Shown here: positions 47,726 to 57,248 of the stretch, piece after piece
How positions within the stretch are numbered: the first letter of the stretch is position 1
Layout of the letters: each line of letters starts with the position of its first letter
Assembly: GCF_001431315.2 (NCBI RefSeq)
Contig: NZ_LKHV02000001.1
Location: 2,418,001-2,482,000 of the forward strand
Direction of reading: 5' to 3'
DNA length: 64,000 bases
From: Candidatus Berkiella cookevillensis
Lineage (GTDB): Bacteria > Pseudomonadota > Gammaproteobacteria > Berkiellales > Berkiellaceae
Program-made: the position numbers and the translations under genes
Notes under the pieces: model-generated
Told to the model about the DNA's origin: nothing
Seen by the model: the letters and a program-made list of their open reading frames with translations, nothing else
The model's database searches: none

Positions 47726-49381
47726 TTATTTTATTTTCTTTGAATTTTTTACTGTGCTCATCAACGACTCATCGTTTAATAAACTCGCTTGATAACCTGC
47801 GTAATAATCATTAGCAGATCGATAGCCTTGCCACATAAAACAGCTTTTTGCTTGTGCAATAAAGCTCTGTGCAGCCTCTTTACCCATTGCAAATGCTTCT
47901 CTTTGCGCATCTGTGAGTGTCTCAGGCAAAGATACTTCTTTAGATTTATAATTTTTGTATTGCTTTGTTTTCAGGCTGTCTCTTAACCATTGAATAAGCT
48001 CTACGCCTAGTAATACCAGACCCCCTACCGATAAACAAGTAGCCCAGCTTGCTCTTAGACCCAACCAAAGCAGTGATTCAACTCTTATTGCAGCACTGAT
48101 AACCGTTGCAACCAAGAGCGACCATTTTCTGTTTTTAATATGCTGCAAAAGAGATGTAGGCTTTAGAATATTTTTAATAACTGCCTCTGCATCATGCCCA
48201 AGATGTTGAACAATTACATATTGCGCTTTCATCTCTGGGTTGCAAATAGGACTAAAATTATTACCCTTTCTTTTTAAATTTTCAGCAATAGCAGCATCAA
48301 CACTACCATAATTCATTTCATTACCTGTCGGAGCATGTGGATCGGAACAATTTGTGGTTGCCGTCATATGCGTTGAGGTAGGTGCCAATGCATCGTTTTT
48401 GTCACTTGCAAACTCAATGCCTTTTTGCTTACATAGCAAAGCTATTTTGTCTAGAATGCGTTGAATTTTTGGATTATTAGCAGTGTTGAAAAAAGGTAAC
48501 TCAATTCTTTTTATCTGCGAATATGTATCTGGCGACTGTACCAGCAACAATTGTCTTAAACCCAGCAAAACACCCAGAGTAAGATGTACATCTAATTCTT
48601 CTCTGGCTTTACCTTTCAATGCTTCTGCAAAAAAGCCAGCACCATATTTCAGAAATTTAAAATTCAAGCTGCGTTGAGGATTATGCGCTTTTGCATGCCT
48701 GTTCAAGGCTTGAGCCGATAACACAAAATCCTGCGCAACAAAGGCATGAAACGCCTTCGTATCAAAGATGACAGCGGTATTCTTAAAAAACCCTGTTAAG
48801 AAGCGACCTGAATTGTCTGCTATCGCTTGCTGATAGGTCTTCTTAGTCTCACCTACTGTATTGAGATAGATGTCTTCATCTAAAGCCCCTTTGGGTAAAT
48901 CGCCTTTTTCGGTCAGAAGCACATGTCTACCAGTATTATTGAGTGCTTGAAACTGTAAACCTGGCAAATCGCAGATATAAACTTCTTGATTTAATGCGAA
49001 TCGTATCGTGCTTAAGTTGGGATAGCCACCATATTGTATAGCCACATCTTTGCCAACAATCACACAATGCTTTACTAAATCTCTTAAGGCAATAACGGTT
49101 GCTTCTGAGATATCTGGATACTGAGAAAAGTTTATTATTCCGGTTGTATTGACGCTTTCAGCGCGTGCAATAGCAACCAAATCAATCAAGGTCATGGTTT
49201 TATTAATGGTGTAATAACACTTTGATTCACCTACGTTGAATCGCATGTCTTGCAACTCAGCGCTTACTTTTTCAAGAGCTGTTTTTACCCAAAGTGGTGC
49301 AAAAATTGTAACCTCAGGATCTTTGGCAAGTTGAGTTAATGCTTGCTTGGTTCGCAGCTGGATAAAGCCCTGTTTAGACAT
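47726..49381 (-). CDS. Hypothetical protein with paired C-terminal membrane segments
   Basis: A 551-residue protein. Residues 1-320 look like a repeated alpha/beta solenoid or STAS-like arrangement (TLIDLVAIARAES, EATVIALRDLVKHCVIVG, KAFHAFVAQDFVLSAQALNR). There is then a low-complexity Thr/Asn/Ser linker (about 325-365), two hydrophobic segments (LLVATVISAAIRVESLLWLG and ATCLSVGGLVLLGVELIQWL), and a charged helical tail ending in Lys. No signal peptide. I recognise no family. The layout, a large soluble part plus a membrane hairpin near the C-terminus, is common among effectors that insert into host membranes, but that is only a resemblance. Confidence 0.65.
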   Translation of the reverse strand: MSKQGFIQLRTKQALTQLAKDPEVTIFAPLWVKTALEKVSAELQDMRFNVGESKCYYTINKTMTLIDLVAIARAESVNTTGIINFSQYPDISEATVIALRDLVKHCVIVGKDVAIQYGGYPNLSTIRFALNQEVYICDLPGLQFQALNNTGRHVLLTEKGDLPKGALDEDIYLNTVGETKKTYQQAIADNSGRFLTGFFKNTAVIFDTKAFHAFVAQDFVLSAQALNRHAKAHNPQRSLNFKFLKYGAGFFAEALKGKAREELDVHLTLGVLLGLRQLLLVQSPDTYSQIKRIELPFFNTANNPKIQRILDKIALLCKQKGIEFASDKNDALAPTSTHMTATTNCSDPHAPTGNEMNYGSVDAAIAENLKRKGNNFSPICNPEMKAQYVIVQHLGHDAEAVIKNILKPTSLLQHIKNRKWSLLVATVISAAIRVESLLWLGLRASWATCLSVGGLVLLGVELIQWLRDSLKTKQYKNYKSKEVSLPETLTDAQREAFAMGKEAAQSFIAQAKSCFMWQGYRSANDYYAGYQASLLNDESLMSTVKNSKKIK

Positions 49382-49545
49382 AATAGAACCTCATTTCAAA
49401 AAGTCAGAATTATAGCTATTTAATGTGGTAATGTATATATCTTATTTAGGGTGAAGATGCACAAATATTTCAAAAAGAAACGCTGCGGTTGCGAGAAGCG
49501 TAGGGTAGGCAAAGCAAAGCGTATTTTCACCTTTCAATCAAAATA

Positions 49546-49997
49546 TAGGACAGCCAGTATCTCAAAATCTCACACACATGCCATCGATTTTAAGTTGTCT
49601 GATTATCTAGAACTCGTTGATTATACGGGACGAGTGATGCAGCAGGCTCTATTCCAGAGCATTTAGCCCCCATCTTAACCAGACTACAATTTGAACCTCA
49701 AAACTGGATTTCATTAGTCAAAAATTTAGGCAAGAGCTTCTCTCATGTAGTAGGAAGTGAAATCTTGATGCTTAATTTTGGCAAAGAAGGTAGGAAAGGC
49801 TTAAAGGGCATCACCCAGGCAAAGAAAGTCTATTCTAATACACACATCGCTTAGTTCAATTCTTCATTCAACTGTCGTTTTGACTCTCTTTTGCATATTA
49901 AGCAGGATTACTGCAGTTATTTCTTATCCTCAATGAAAAATTCAGGCATGTTCCTCATTTTCTTTTTCTAAAGAGCGGATTATATTGGCTGTCCTAA
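49546..49997. mobile_element. Degraded element bounded by TAGGACAGCCA / TTGGCTGTCCTAA inverted repeats
   Basis: Inverted copies of the TGGCTGTCCTA motif lie at 49546-49556 and 49985-49997 and enclose the remnant of a transposase-like gene. The same ends bound the non-coding element at 32885-33118. Either this is a decayed insertion sequence whose shortened relatives are scattered here, or an old transposase fragment lies by chance between two solo repeats. Confidence 0.5.
49559..49854 (+). pseudogene. C-terminal remnant of a transposase, frameshifted
   Basis: In one frame the sequence reads HAIDFKLSDYLELVDYTGR; the frame is then lost, and a frame one step away continues AAGSIPEHLAPILTRLQFEP, QNWISLVKNLGKSFSHVVGS and a short end before TAG at 49852. 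LxxYLELVDxTGR...IPxxLxPILxRL is the C-terminal block of a Y1_Tnp/IS200-like transposase group, as I remember it. The N-terminal catalytic part is absent and a frameshift lies near 49635. Inactive. The small plus-strand frame at 49451-49666 is just this remnant with an unrelated front end. Confidence 0.65.
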
Positions 49998-50019
49998 ATC
50001 TTACTTCCTAAATCTTAAA

Positions 50020-50092
50020 GGCGCCAAGTCTTGAGCAACGGAATGTACATAAAAGTACATGAGGATTGCGAAATGACGCAGACAACAACGCC
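50020..50092. repeat. Second copy of the TTGAGCAAC...GAGGATTGCGA repeat core
   Basis: About 73 bases matching the centre of the element at 34092-34237 (shared TTGAGCAAC, GTACATGAGGATTGCGA, CAGACAAC-type blocks). It is bounded here by short GGCG/CGCC arms instead of the 32-bp arms. It lies between the transposase remnant and the katA stop. Confidence 0.65.
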
Positions 50093-50116
50093 TACAGTTG
50101 ATTTACGAAGAACTCG

Positions 50117-51556
50117 CTAGTTTAGTTTATTGCGTACCCCATCCCCATACGCCTTATCAATCTTGTCAAAAAGCGCCAGCTGCCTATCTACAATAGATTT
50201 AGGTACACCTTGCATTGCTTCTGCTAAATTACTAAACAACCTCTCTTTTTGGGCATCATCAAAGAGATTAAATAAAGCTCTGGGTTGAGAGAAATCATCA
50301 TTACCTTCACGGTGATTATATCTATCAGCATCTCCATCAATGGCTAAAGGAGGCTCTCTAAATTGCGTATGCTCCACAGGACCATTAAAAGAATTCGGCT
50401 CATAATAAGCATCTGGACTTGGCATATTTTCAAAAAACCGCATGGAACCATCTTTGTGGTAGTGATTCACTGGGCAATGCGGTTTATTGACAGGCAATGC
50501 TTCATAATGCGTTCCTAAACGATAACGATGCGCATCAGCATAAGAGAAAATTCTGGCTTGTAACATTTTATCTGGAGAAAAACTAACGCCCGGAATAATA
50601 TTCGAAGGTGACAAAGCAAGTTGCTCAATGTCTGAAAAATAATTATCCGGGTTTCGATTCAGCTCAATCTCTCCCACTTCAATCAATGGAAAATCAGCAT
50701 GCGGCCACACTTTCGTTAAATCAAAAGGATTAAAGGCGGTTTGTTTTGACTGCGCTTCTGTCATTACTTGAATAAAAAAGGTCCACTTAGGAAAGTCTTT
50801 TTTCTCAATGGCATAATATAAATCTTCTTGTGTTGATTCTCGTGTCTTACCAACCACTTCTGCTGCTTCTTTATTAGTAAAATGCTTATGCCCTTGCTGA
50901 GTTTTGAAATGAAATTTTACCCAAACACGTTCATTTTTCGCATTGATAAAACTGTAGGTATGAGAGCCATAACCATTTACATGACGAACACCAACTGGCA
51001 AACCCCGATCAGAAAATAATATGGTCAACTGATGCAAAGATTCTGGAGAAAGTGACCAGAAATCCCACATAGCAGTTGCAGAACGCATATTGGTTTTAGG
51101 ATGTCGTTTCTGCGTATGAATAAAATCAGGGAATTTGTAAGGATCGCGAACAAAAAATACTGGCGTATTATTGCCGACAATATCCCAATTGCCTTCTTCT
51201 GTATAAAATTTAATCGCAAAGCCACGCACATCTCGCTCTGCATCCGCTGCACCCAACTCACCAGCCACGGTAGAGAATCGCATCACCAGATCGGTTTTTT
51301 TACCAACGCTTGAAAATAATTTTGCCTTTGTATACTTACTAATATCATGCTTTACAGTCAATGTACCAAAAGCGCCCCATCCCTTTGCGTGCACAACACG
51401 CTCAGGAATACGTTCACGATTCTGATGCGCAAGCTTTTCAATAAGTTGATAATCTTGCATAAGTACAGGGCCTCTTGAACCTGCCGTTATCGAATTTTGA
51501 TTATCACTAATGGGGTTACCAGCGGTTGTGGTTAAAATTTTCTTATCTGATGGCAT
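50117..51556 (-). CDS. katA: Haem catalase, small-subunit (clade 3) type
   Basis: A 479-residue monofunctional catalase converting hydrogen peroxide to water and oxygen. Distal His is in [14 protein letters not shown], Asn in [15 protein letters not shown], and the haem-ligand Tyr in [15 protein letters not shown]. Length fits the small-subunit NADPH-binding clade. It has no signal peptide, so it is cytoplasmic. Transcribed divergently from the adenosine deaminase gene across 240 bases; no OxyR site is evident to me. Confidence 0.96.
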   Translation of the reverse strand: MPSDKKILTTTAGNPISDNQNSITAGSRGPVLMQDYQLIEKLAHQNRERIPERVVHAKGWGAFGTLTVKHDISKYTKAKLFSSVGKKTDLVMRFSTVAGELGAADAERDVRGFAIKFYTEEGNWDIVGNNTPVFFVRDPYKFPDFIHTQKRHPKTNMRSATAMWDFWSLSPESLHQLTILFSDRGLPVGVRHVNGYGSHTYSFINAKNERVWVKFHFKTQQGHKHFTNKEAAEVVGKTRESTQEDLYYAIEKKDFPKWTFFIQVMTEAQSKQTAFNPFDLTKVWPHADFPLIEVGEIELNRNPDNYFSDIEQLALSPSNIIPGVSFSPDKMLQARIFSYADAHRYRLGTHYEALPVNKPHCPVNHYHKDGSMRFFENMPSPDAYYEPNSFNGPVEHTQFREPPLAIDGDADRYNHREGNDDFSQPRALFNLFDDAQKERLFSNLAEAMQGVPKSIVDRQLALFDKIDKAYGDGVRNKLN

Positions 51557-51636
51557 ATTCTACTCCGTTAGAATTAATTTTTTATAAATTAATCAACAAA
51601 GTCTAATACAGATACACAGCAAAAGATACCACACCA

Positions 51637-51659
51637 AAGGCTCCCAGCATGGGAGCTTT
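51637..51659. other. Hairpin in the katA-add divergent region
   Basis: AAGGCTCCCA, GCA and TGGGAGCTTT form a 10-bp stem with one mismatch. On the plus strand TTTAATCTCTGATTTTCCTTTTTT follows at a distance, so it looks like a terminator, yet no gene points into it from the left. It could be an operator or the end of a small RNA. Confidence 0.4.
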
Positions 51660-51795
51660 AATCTCTGATTTTCCTTTTTTGCACCGCACTCAATGATACA
51701 GCCATCCTTTCTTTGCAATTGATTTGTTTGCGTGACTGAGCCGTACTAGATAATGTTAGGCAATTGCCGTATTAACCTTTTGAAATGGGTGTCCA

Positions 51796-53214
51796 ATGAC
51801 TTCGTTCACACGTATCAGCCTCGAGCAATTACCTAAAGCAGAATTACATGTTCACCTTGAAGGCGGAACATTACGTGCTTCGAAACTCATAGAACTGGCC
51901 GACAAGCATGGCTTACCTAAACCAACTCTCATATTTGGAGAGAACAATAACCTAAAATTTGCAGATCATGATTTCTTAGATTTTCTTAAAGTATATGATT
52001 TAGCTGCATCTTATATATTAACCGAACAAGACATTGAAGAAGTCACTTATGAATATTTAGAGCAATGTGCCAAACAAGGTACGCTTTATGTTGAACTCAC
52101 ATGTTCACCGGATCACGTAACACAAAATCGAAAAACCTACACAGATATACATCAAACTCTAGCACCAGAACAAAACACAGATCTTAAAGCTGCGTTTAGA
52201 GCAACACTGGCAAGAGCACTGCAAGAGAAGTACAAAACGCTACCCAATATTGATTATGCTCAATTTATAGCGGCTGTCGTACGCGGCATTGACAGAGCCA
52301 ATGCACAATATGGCATTGAAGCACGCATCTTGATTGTTCTGCTCAGACACAATGGCAAAGAACATTGCCATACAACAATACAAAATATGCTTGATTACCC
52401 CCACCCTTATGTTGTTGGAATTAATTTAGCTGGCAATGAAACAGATTTTCCACCGACACTCTTTGTAGAACATTATCAAAAAGCAAAAAAGGCAGGCTAT
52501 AAGCTAACAGCCCATGTCGGCGAACATACAGGTGCAGAATATATTAAGGAAGCGGTTGACATACTAGCGCTAGATAGAATCGGACATGGTACAAGTGCTT
52601 TCTTAGATACAACACTGATTGCAACTTTAGTTGATAAAAAAATAGGCATAGAAGCGAATATCACCAGCAATTTAGCACTCACAAATATTAAAGATGTTAC
52701 CTCACATCCTTTTAAATTATTCTTAGATGCTGACATACTGGTGTCACTGAATACAGACGACCCAACCTATTTCAACACAGATATCGGTCGCGAATATGAA
52801 AAGGCTAAGAGCGCTTGGAATTTAAAAGACGAAGACTTACTCAAAATTACTCGAAATGCAATTCAAAGTGCTTTTTGTGAAGTTTCATTAAAAACAAAAT
52901 TATTAGCAAGCATTGACTTATACGAAGCAGCGCGAGAAACTTTCAAACATGTCTTAGCATTGAATGATCGCTTTCTTTATTCAATGTTCATGAAATATCT
53001 CTTAGAAGCTACACAGCCTTCTCTAGAAACTTATCTACGCTTGCAAGCACAAAATCCAAAAGCATATGATTGCAAAGTGCTGGTTCAAAAACACATTGCC
53101 TATGAGCAAGCCTGTGAGCAACACAATAAATACATCCAATCCACAAAAATGCAACTAAGCAACCACAGCCATATAAAAAGTCAAAAGCCTAATAAAAAAA
53201 CAGTGTCAATCTGA
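51796..53214 (+). CDS. add: Adenosine deaminase, with C-terminal extension
   Basis: A 472-residue amidohydrolase deaminating adenosine to inosine. Zn ligands and catalytic residues: HVHLEGG near the start, HVGEHTG (His/Glu), DRIGHGTSA, and SLNTDDPTYFNT (Asp). The N-terminal 345 residues cover the whole adenosine deaminase barrel. An extra helical and Gln/Lys-rich tail of about 120 residues (ILVQKHIAYEQACEQHNKYI-like) makes it clearly longer than E. coli Add (about 333). The tail is unusual and of unknown role. Purine salvage from the host is a plausible use for an intracellular bacterium. Confidence 0.92.
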   Translation: MTSFTRISLEQLPKAELHVHLEGGTLRASKLIELADKHGLPKPTLIFGENNNLKFADHDFLDFLKVYDLAASYILTEQDIEEVTYEYLEQCAKQGTLYVELTCSPDHVTQNRKTYTDIHQTLAPEQNTDLKAAFRATLARALQEKYKTLPNIDYAQFIAAVVRGIDRANAQYGIEARILIVLLRHNGKEHCHTTIQNMLDYPHPYVVGINLAGNETDFPPTLFVEHYQKAKKAGYKLTAHVGEHTGAEYIKEAVDILALDRIGHGTSAFLDTTLIATLVDKKIGIEANITSNLALTNIKDVTSHPFKLFLDADILVSLNTDDPTYFNTDIGREYEKAKSAWNLKDEDLLKITRNAIQSAFCEVSLKTKLLASIDLYEAARETFKHVLALNDRFLYSMFMKYLLEATQPSLETYLRLQAQNPKAYDCKVLVQKHIAYEQACEQHNKYIQSTKMQLSNHSHIKSQKPNKKTVSI

Positions 53215-53253
53215 TAAAAAGCATCTACAATCTCAGCTTTTCTCTTTGAGATC

Positions 53254-53277
53254 TGGCCTATCAGCAAAGATAGGCCA
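53254..53277 (+). terminator. Hairpin after the adenosine deaminase gene
   Basis: TGGCCTATC and GATAGGCCA form a perfect 9-bp stem with a 6-base loop, 40 bases after the stop. No T-run follows, so efficiency as an intrinsic terminator is doubtful. Confidence 0.5.
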
Positions 53278-53342
53278 ATGCGCTTTGAACTAAACATCTT
53301 TGTTTTTTGTCATTCTGTCATAAATATAAATAAGCATACAAA

Positions 53343-53956
53343 ATGGAAATAGACTTTAGCGGTTTATTAACAGGCTTCGTTGCAAGCATCAGCCTCATTA
53401 TGGCAATTGGTGTGCAAAATGCATTTATACTGAAGCAAGGGCTAAAAAGGCAGCATCTTTTTCTGATCGCTTTCACCTGCTCTCTCTGCGATTCTATTCT
53501 CATTGTCTTGGGTGTATCCGGTATTGAAATTCTCACCAATGACTATCCCATGCTCACAAAATTTATGGAATGGGGCGGTGCTTTGTTTTTGCTTGCGTAT
53601 GGCTTGCGGTCTTTTTGGAGTGTTTTCCATCCGCATATACTTGTAGCCTCACTTGAGAATGCGCTCCCCACCAGCAAAATGTCAACATTGCTTGCATTAT
53701 TAGGCTTTACCTTTTTAAACCCACATACTTATATAGATACTTTTTTGCTTTTAGGCACAATTGGTGCCGAACAAGAACCACACGAACAACTCTATTTTAT
53801 GATAGGCGCTGTAGCAGCATCTGTCACATGGTTCTTTAGCCTCACTTATGGCGCGAGTAAGCTCGTCCACTTTTTAAAAGTCCACGCGCTTGGCAAGTAT
53901 TAGACAGCATCATGGGTTGTATCATGATAGGTATTGCAATAAAACTCTTTCTTTAA
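53343..53956 (+). CDS. argO: LysE/ArgO-family amino-acid exporter, frame broken near the 3' end
   Basis: An inner-membrane exporter of basic amino acids. FSGLLTGFVASISLIMAIGV, QNAFILKQGLKRQHL and TFLNPHTYIDTFLLLG are clear LysE/ArgO signatures, with about five or six membrane segments. The first frame stops at 53903 after VHFLKVHALGKY, before the last span. One frame back, the sequence continues SPRAWQVLDSIMGCIMIGIA and ends at 53956, which restores the final membrane helix and normal length (about 203 residues). The switch falls on T TTA AAA (about 53873-53879), a canonical -1 slippery heptamer, so either an A was lost from the A-run or ribosomes shift there. I annotate the joined span. Confidence 0.8.
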
Positions 53957-54086
53957 TATCTAAGGCCATTGCTTCCCAAACGATAGCGTTTTAGGGGAAA
54001 AATGGTGCAAATACATCATATATACCAATTTTAAGCTTGCATCCTTAACTTCTTATTTGATAGAGTGGTTAGCTCAATTTCAGTAG

Positions 54087-55037
54087 GTGCCCCATATGAT
54101 TTCTTTTTACAATGAAGAAGCAATAACCAGCATTCAAAATGATGCATATAATTCATTTTCACTGTTAGATCAATATGATGGAGAGATAGGCACCTGCAAA
54201 AAAATGATAGATCTCGGAAAATTTAAAGCCGAATATCAAAACTTCGCACTGGTCTACAGTCGATATCTTCATGAAGCCAACCAAACCATTGTGCGTAATG
54301 AAAAAGAGTATTTAAACTATTTGTCTGAAAAAAACTATCCTGTAGTTACAGTCTATGGCAACGCATTTGTCGTGGAACAAAAATTAGAACAACCTAGGCT
54401 CGCCATGCTTATGCAATATATCCCTGGCGTGTTTATTGAAGCAAAAACAGCAGCACCACTCAATATATTGATCTTGGCTGCATTATTAGGAATTCCAGCA
54501 CGCGCGCATCAAGAAGCATGGCTGGCGCTCAATCAAAATCACTTAGCAGCAAACATTATCCAAGCAATGGATCAACCTCAAAATTTCTCACAACTGCAAG
54601 AAAAGGCAAATATACTTGCAAAAAATTTCCAAGCCCTCATCCAAAAGATGGAGCAAGATCAAATTATGATCTGCGATCTGCAAATGATTATTTCAAAAGA
54701 TGGGCGCTTAACCATCATTGATCCACTTGATATTGTGGATTATAGCAGCGCAAAATCTTTATTTAAGAATGAGATTCAAGACCCTACCCCTGATTTACGA
54801 CAATTTCTTCAACACACAAAGAGCTGGCTAAAAAACGCCCTTGACTTTTGTCAAACTATTGCCCAATCCTCAACACCCACAGATCTACATGCCTTCGTCA
54901 GTGTAACGCCAAAAGCTCTAACATTTCAGCATGATGCGATGACACAAAAGAAAAAAGCGAGATCACGCGTAGAGATGCTCAGAGGCACCGAAACAAATAC
55001 TCCCCTCTCTTCGTTATCAATTACAAACAAAATGTAA
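54087..55037 (+). CDS. Kinase-like fold protein, paralogue of the gene at 55043
   Basis: A 316-residue soluble protein. Elements resemble a divergent protein-kinase fold: a hinge-like strand RLAMLMQYIPGVFIEAK, and a catalytic-loop-like MICDLQMIISKDGRLTIIDP (Asp197, Gln199; Asp212 in IIDPLDIVDY), recalling HxDxxxxN and DFG. The usual Asn is not obvious, so it may be inactive or use different chemistry. The C-terminus is basic and disordered (MTQKKKARSRVEMLRG). The convergent neighbour has the same MISDLQ...IIDPVDVVEI block. No signal peptide; candidate secreted protein. The kinase relation is inference from pattern only. Confidence 0.55.
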   Translation: MPHMISFYNEEAITSIQNDAYNSFSLLDQYDGEIGTCKKMIDLGKFKAEYQNFALVYSRYLHEANQTIVRNEKEYLNYLSEKNYPVVTVYGNAFVVEQKLEQPRLAMLMQYIPGVFIEAKTAAPLNILILAALLGIPARAHQEAWLALNQNHLAANIIQAMDQPQNFSQLQEKANILAKNFQALIQKMEQDQIMICDLQMIISKDGRLTIIDPLDIVDYSSAKSLFKNEIQDPTPDLRQFLQHTKSWLKNALDFCQTIAQSSTPTDLHAFVSVTPKALTFQHDAMTQKKKARSRVEMLRGTETNTPLSSLSITNKM

Positions 55038-55042
55038 TTTAT

Positions 55043-56203
55043 TTAATCCCTAAAAGAAGTTCTATTTTTTGCTTCATATACACTATTGTGAATAGGTGGA
55101 TAGTTTTCTTGATCGCTTGCATTATCAATATGCAATGAAGAAAAAATGAGTGGTACTATGTGATCAGAAGAAGAATTTAAGTCAACAATGGCACTCTCCT
55201 CACTCATTTGGCCTATATTCAGTTCTGCAAAGGGTCTTACACTATCTAACCTTGAAGGTATCACATGAGCAGACTGACGAAGAGAGGATTGGCTTCTCAT
55301 TTCTTTATTTCTTTTCTCAAGCATATTTCTTCCCATCAAGCCTTTAAGTAATGATGTGGGTTTACGAGCAGGCGCACGTTCAGATGGCTGCATATTTAAA
55401 ACAATTTCCAACAATTCAGATACAGAAGCAGCTGCCATTATACTGGCACACCATGCGATGGATCTTTTCAACATATTTTTCCCATCGTGTAATTGTTTAA
55501 TAAAGTCTACATTATCAAGAACAGTGTCATCATAAATGCTTTTATATTGCCAATTATTTAATGAGCCACTATTTATATTTTCTATTTCTACAACATCAAC
55601 AGGATCAATAATAAAAACCTCACCCTCTTGAGTAACCATTAACTGCAAGTCAGAAATCATAATCCGTTTTTCTTCAGAAACATTTAGAATATCCAGCAAT
55701 TTATTGTGAAGCCTCTCTGCAAATAATTGTGCTTTCCCAAAAGCAGACTCATCGTCAATCAATTTTGCTTTAACTTCTTCTTCAATTTTATTTTTCTGTA
55801 AAACCCATCCTTCGCCATGTGGTATGGTAACGCCAAAGGCAAGGCTAAATAACTTATTTTGTGCCGATTCAAAATCCTTTACATCAATGAGGACAGCATC
55901 AGAAACCCAATCTAAAATCACAGCATATTGTCCTGTTGCTATTTTAAAGGGCTTACTATGAAATTGAATAGCAGGCAACCCAATTGAACGCATAAAATCT
56001 AATAAAAAAGCTTCTTTTATTAATGCTTGCTTAGCAGATGTTATCTTTTCTCTTATACAAGCAAGGCCTAATGCATCATCCTCTAATTGACATACTTGCT
56101 TAAAAGATCCAGCAACCCATTGCATATTAGCAAAATCAAGCTCTCCTGAAATTATGCACTGTTGAATCAATTCAATTTTTTCTGCTAAATTCTTCGCCAA
56201 CAT
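55043..56203 (-). CDS. Kinase-like fold protein, convergent paralogue
   Basis: About 386 residues from the ATG at 56203, which has GGGA seven bases upstream (a TTG at 56215 is possible). Shares with its neighbour the catalytic-loop-like RIMISDLQLMVTQEGEVFII followed by DPVDVVEI, and a hinge-like QYAVILDWVSDAVLIDVKD. An N-terminal helix LIKEAFLLDFMRSIGLPAI could correspond to helix C. The last 100 residues are low-complexity, with basic KKP-like and Ser-rich patches (PARKPTSLLKGLMGRN, MRSQSSLRQSA). It ends five bases from the convergent neighbour. Probably an old inverted duplication that has diverged. Function unknown. Confidence 0.55.
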   Translation of the reverse strand: MLAKNLAEKIELIQQCIISGELDFANMQWVAGSFKQVCQLEDDALGLACIREKITSAKQALIKEAFLLDFMRSIGLPAIQFHSKPFKIATGQYAVILDWVSDAVLIDVKDFESAQNKLFSLAFGVTIPHGEGWVLQKNKIEEEVKAKLIDDESAFGKAQLFAERLHNKLLDILNVSEEKRIMISDLQLMVTQEGEVFIIDPVDVVEIENINSGSLNNWQYKSIYDDTVLDNVDFIKQLHDGKNMLKRSIAWCASIMAAASVSELLEIVLNMQPSERAPARKPTSLLKGLMGRNMLEKRNKEMRSQSSLRQSAHVIPSRLDSVRPFAELNIGQMSEESAIVDLNSSSDHIVPLIFSSLHIDNASDQENYPPIHNSVYEAKNRTSFRD

Positions 56204-56436
56204 AGTTTTTCCCAAGTTTTATAGACCATCATAAAAAGATAGTGAAGGTAATGGTAACTAACAAGATAAAATCTTCATTTAAGTCAATCCATAGACGAGC
56301 ACTGCTATCTTCTTGCATGAGGTTATTTCTGAAAAAGATCTCTGTCGCACACCATTGTAAGATTATGTTATAAGTAGAAGAAGCAGCGTTTTTGTGATAC
56401 TGCTCCATACTATTATTAATAACACTGATTATATAT

Positions 56437-57186
56437 TTATAAAGTATTTCTCTTTCCTTCTTCTACCGTCATATCGCTTGCATCAACATTTCCTTCTAAC
56501 ATAACCCAATTATCCATACTTTCTAATTCTTCTATAGCCTTTTGTTCTGCATCCATTTTTTCCGCAAGTGCCTTAAGTTTTGCTTCTCTGCGACTATCCC
56601 AAAAGTTGGTTATGGTAGGAGAAACATATTCATTGTAGAGATAACCGAATAAATTTAACGACTCAAGTGCAACAATCGTACCACCACCAGCCACAAGACC
56701 ACCTACAGCAGCACCTTTGGTTGTCATGACTTTGACTGTCTCTTGATATGCCATTTCACCTGCTTCATGGGCAAGGCCAGTCACATTTGCTCGTATCAGC
56801 AGCTCTGCACCTGGAATCCCATTCATGCCTGTTTCTTCTAAAATTTGCTGTACAATCTGGTCTCCACTCTCTTTTACAGTTTCTTTTACTGCATTGCCAA
56901 CTTTCTCACCTAATTCATAACCCATTGCATTTCCAATAAAACCACCAACAACAGGTCCTACCGTGGTTGCGGCAACGCCTGCGACTTTCATTACAGTAGC
57001 ATGCTCAATCACACAATCAAATTGATTGACTGAAGGAGAAGCAACTACATCTAAAATCTCATTATCTGTAGACGCTACTTCAAGTACGGAACTTGGTTGT
57101 ACTGGAACAAGCACGCCATTTTCTTCATCATTCAATTCTTCAATAATCACGGTTTGTTGAGTTGCTTGTTTAGGTGCTTTTAACAT
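56437..57186 (-). CDS. Hypothetical protein with long glycine/alanine-rich hydrophobic segment
   Basis: A 249-residue protein with AAGGAAAG before the ATG. The first 60 residues are acidic (IIEELNDEENGVLVP). Residues about 65-100 and 145-185 are small-residue hydrophobic stretches with Gly spacing (VGPVVGGFIGNAMGYELG, GAAVGGLVAGGGTIVAL), able to form glycine-zipper-like membrane hairpins. A charged coiled-coil-like region (EAKLKALAEKMDAEQKAIEE) and acidic end follow. No signal peptide. It is a near neighbour of a gene with the same style (57249); the two may be co-transcribed. No known family. Confidence 0.6.
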   Translation of the reverse strand: MLKAPKQATQQTVIIEELNDEENGVLVPVQPSSVLEVASTDNEILDVVASPSVNQFDCVIEHATVMKVAGVAATTVGPVVGGFIGNAMGYELGEKVGNAVKETVKESGDQIVQQILEETGMNGIPGAELLIRANVTGLAHEAGEMAYQETVKVMTTKGAAVGGLVAGGGTIVALESLNLFGYLYNEYVSPTITNFWDSRREAKLKALAEKMDAEQKAIEELESMDNWVMLEGNVDASDMTVEEGKRNTL

Positions 57187-57248
57187 AATATACTTTCCTT
57201 ATCATTTACTTTAATACTAATACTTTGATTTTTTAAATTCTGTGTTGT

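Noticed and set aside
49451-49666. Small basic plus-strand frame as an independent gene
   Set aside because: Its C-terminal half is the transposase remnant and its N-terminal half has no match I know; the frame is broken near 49635.
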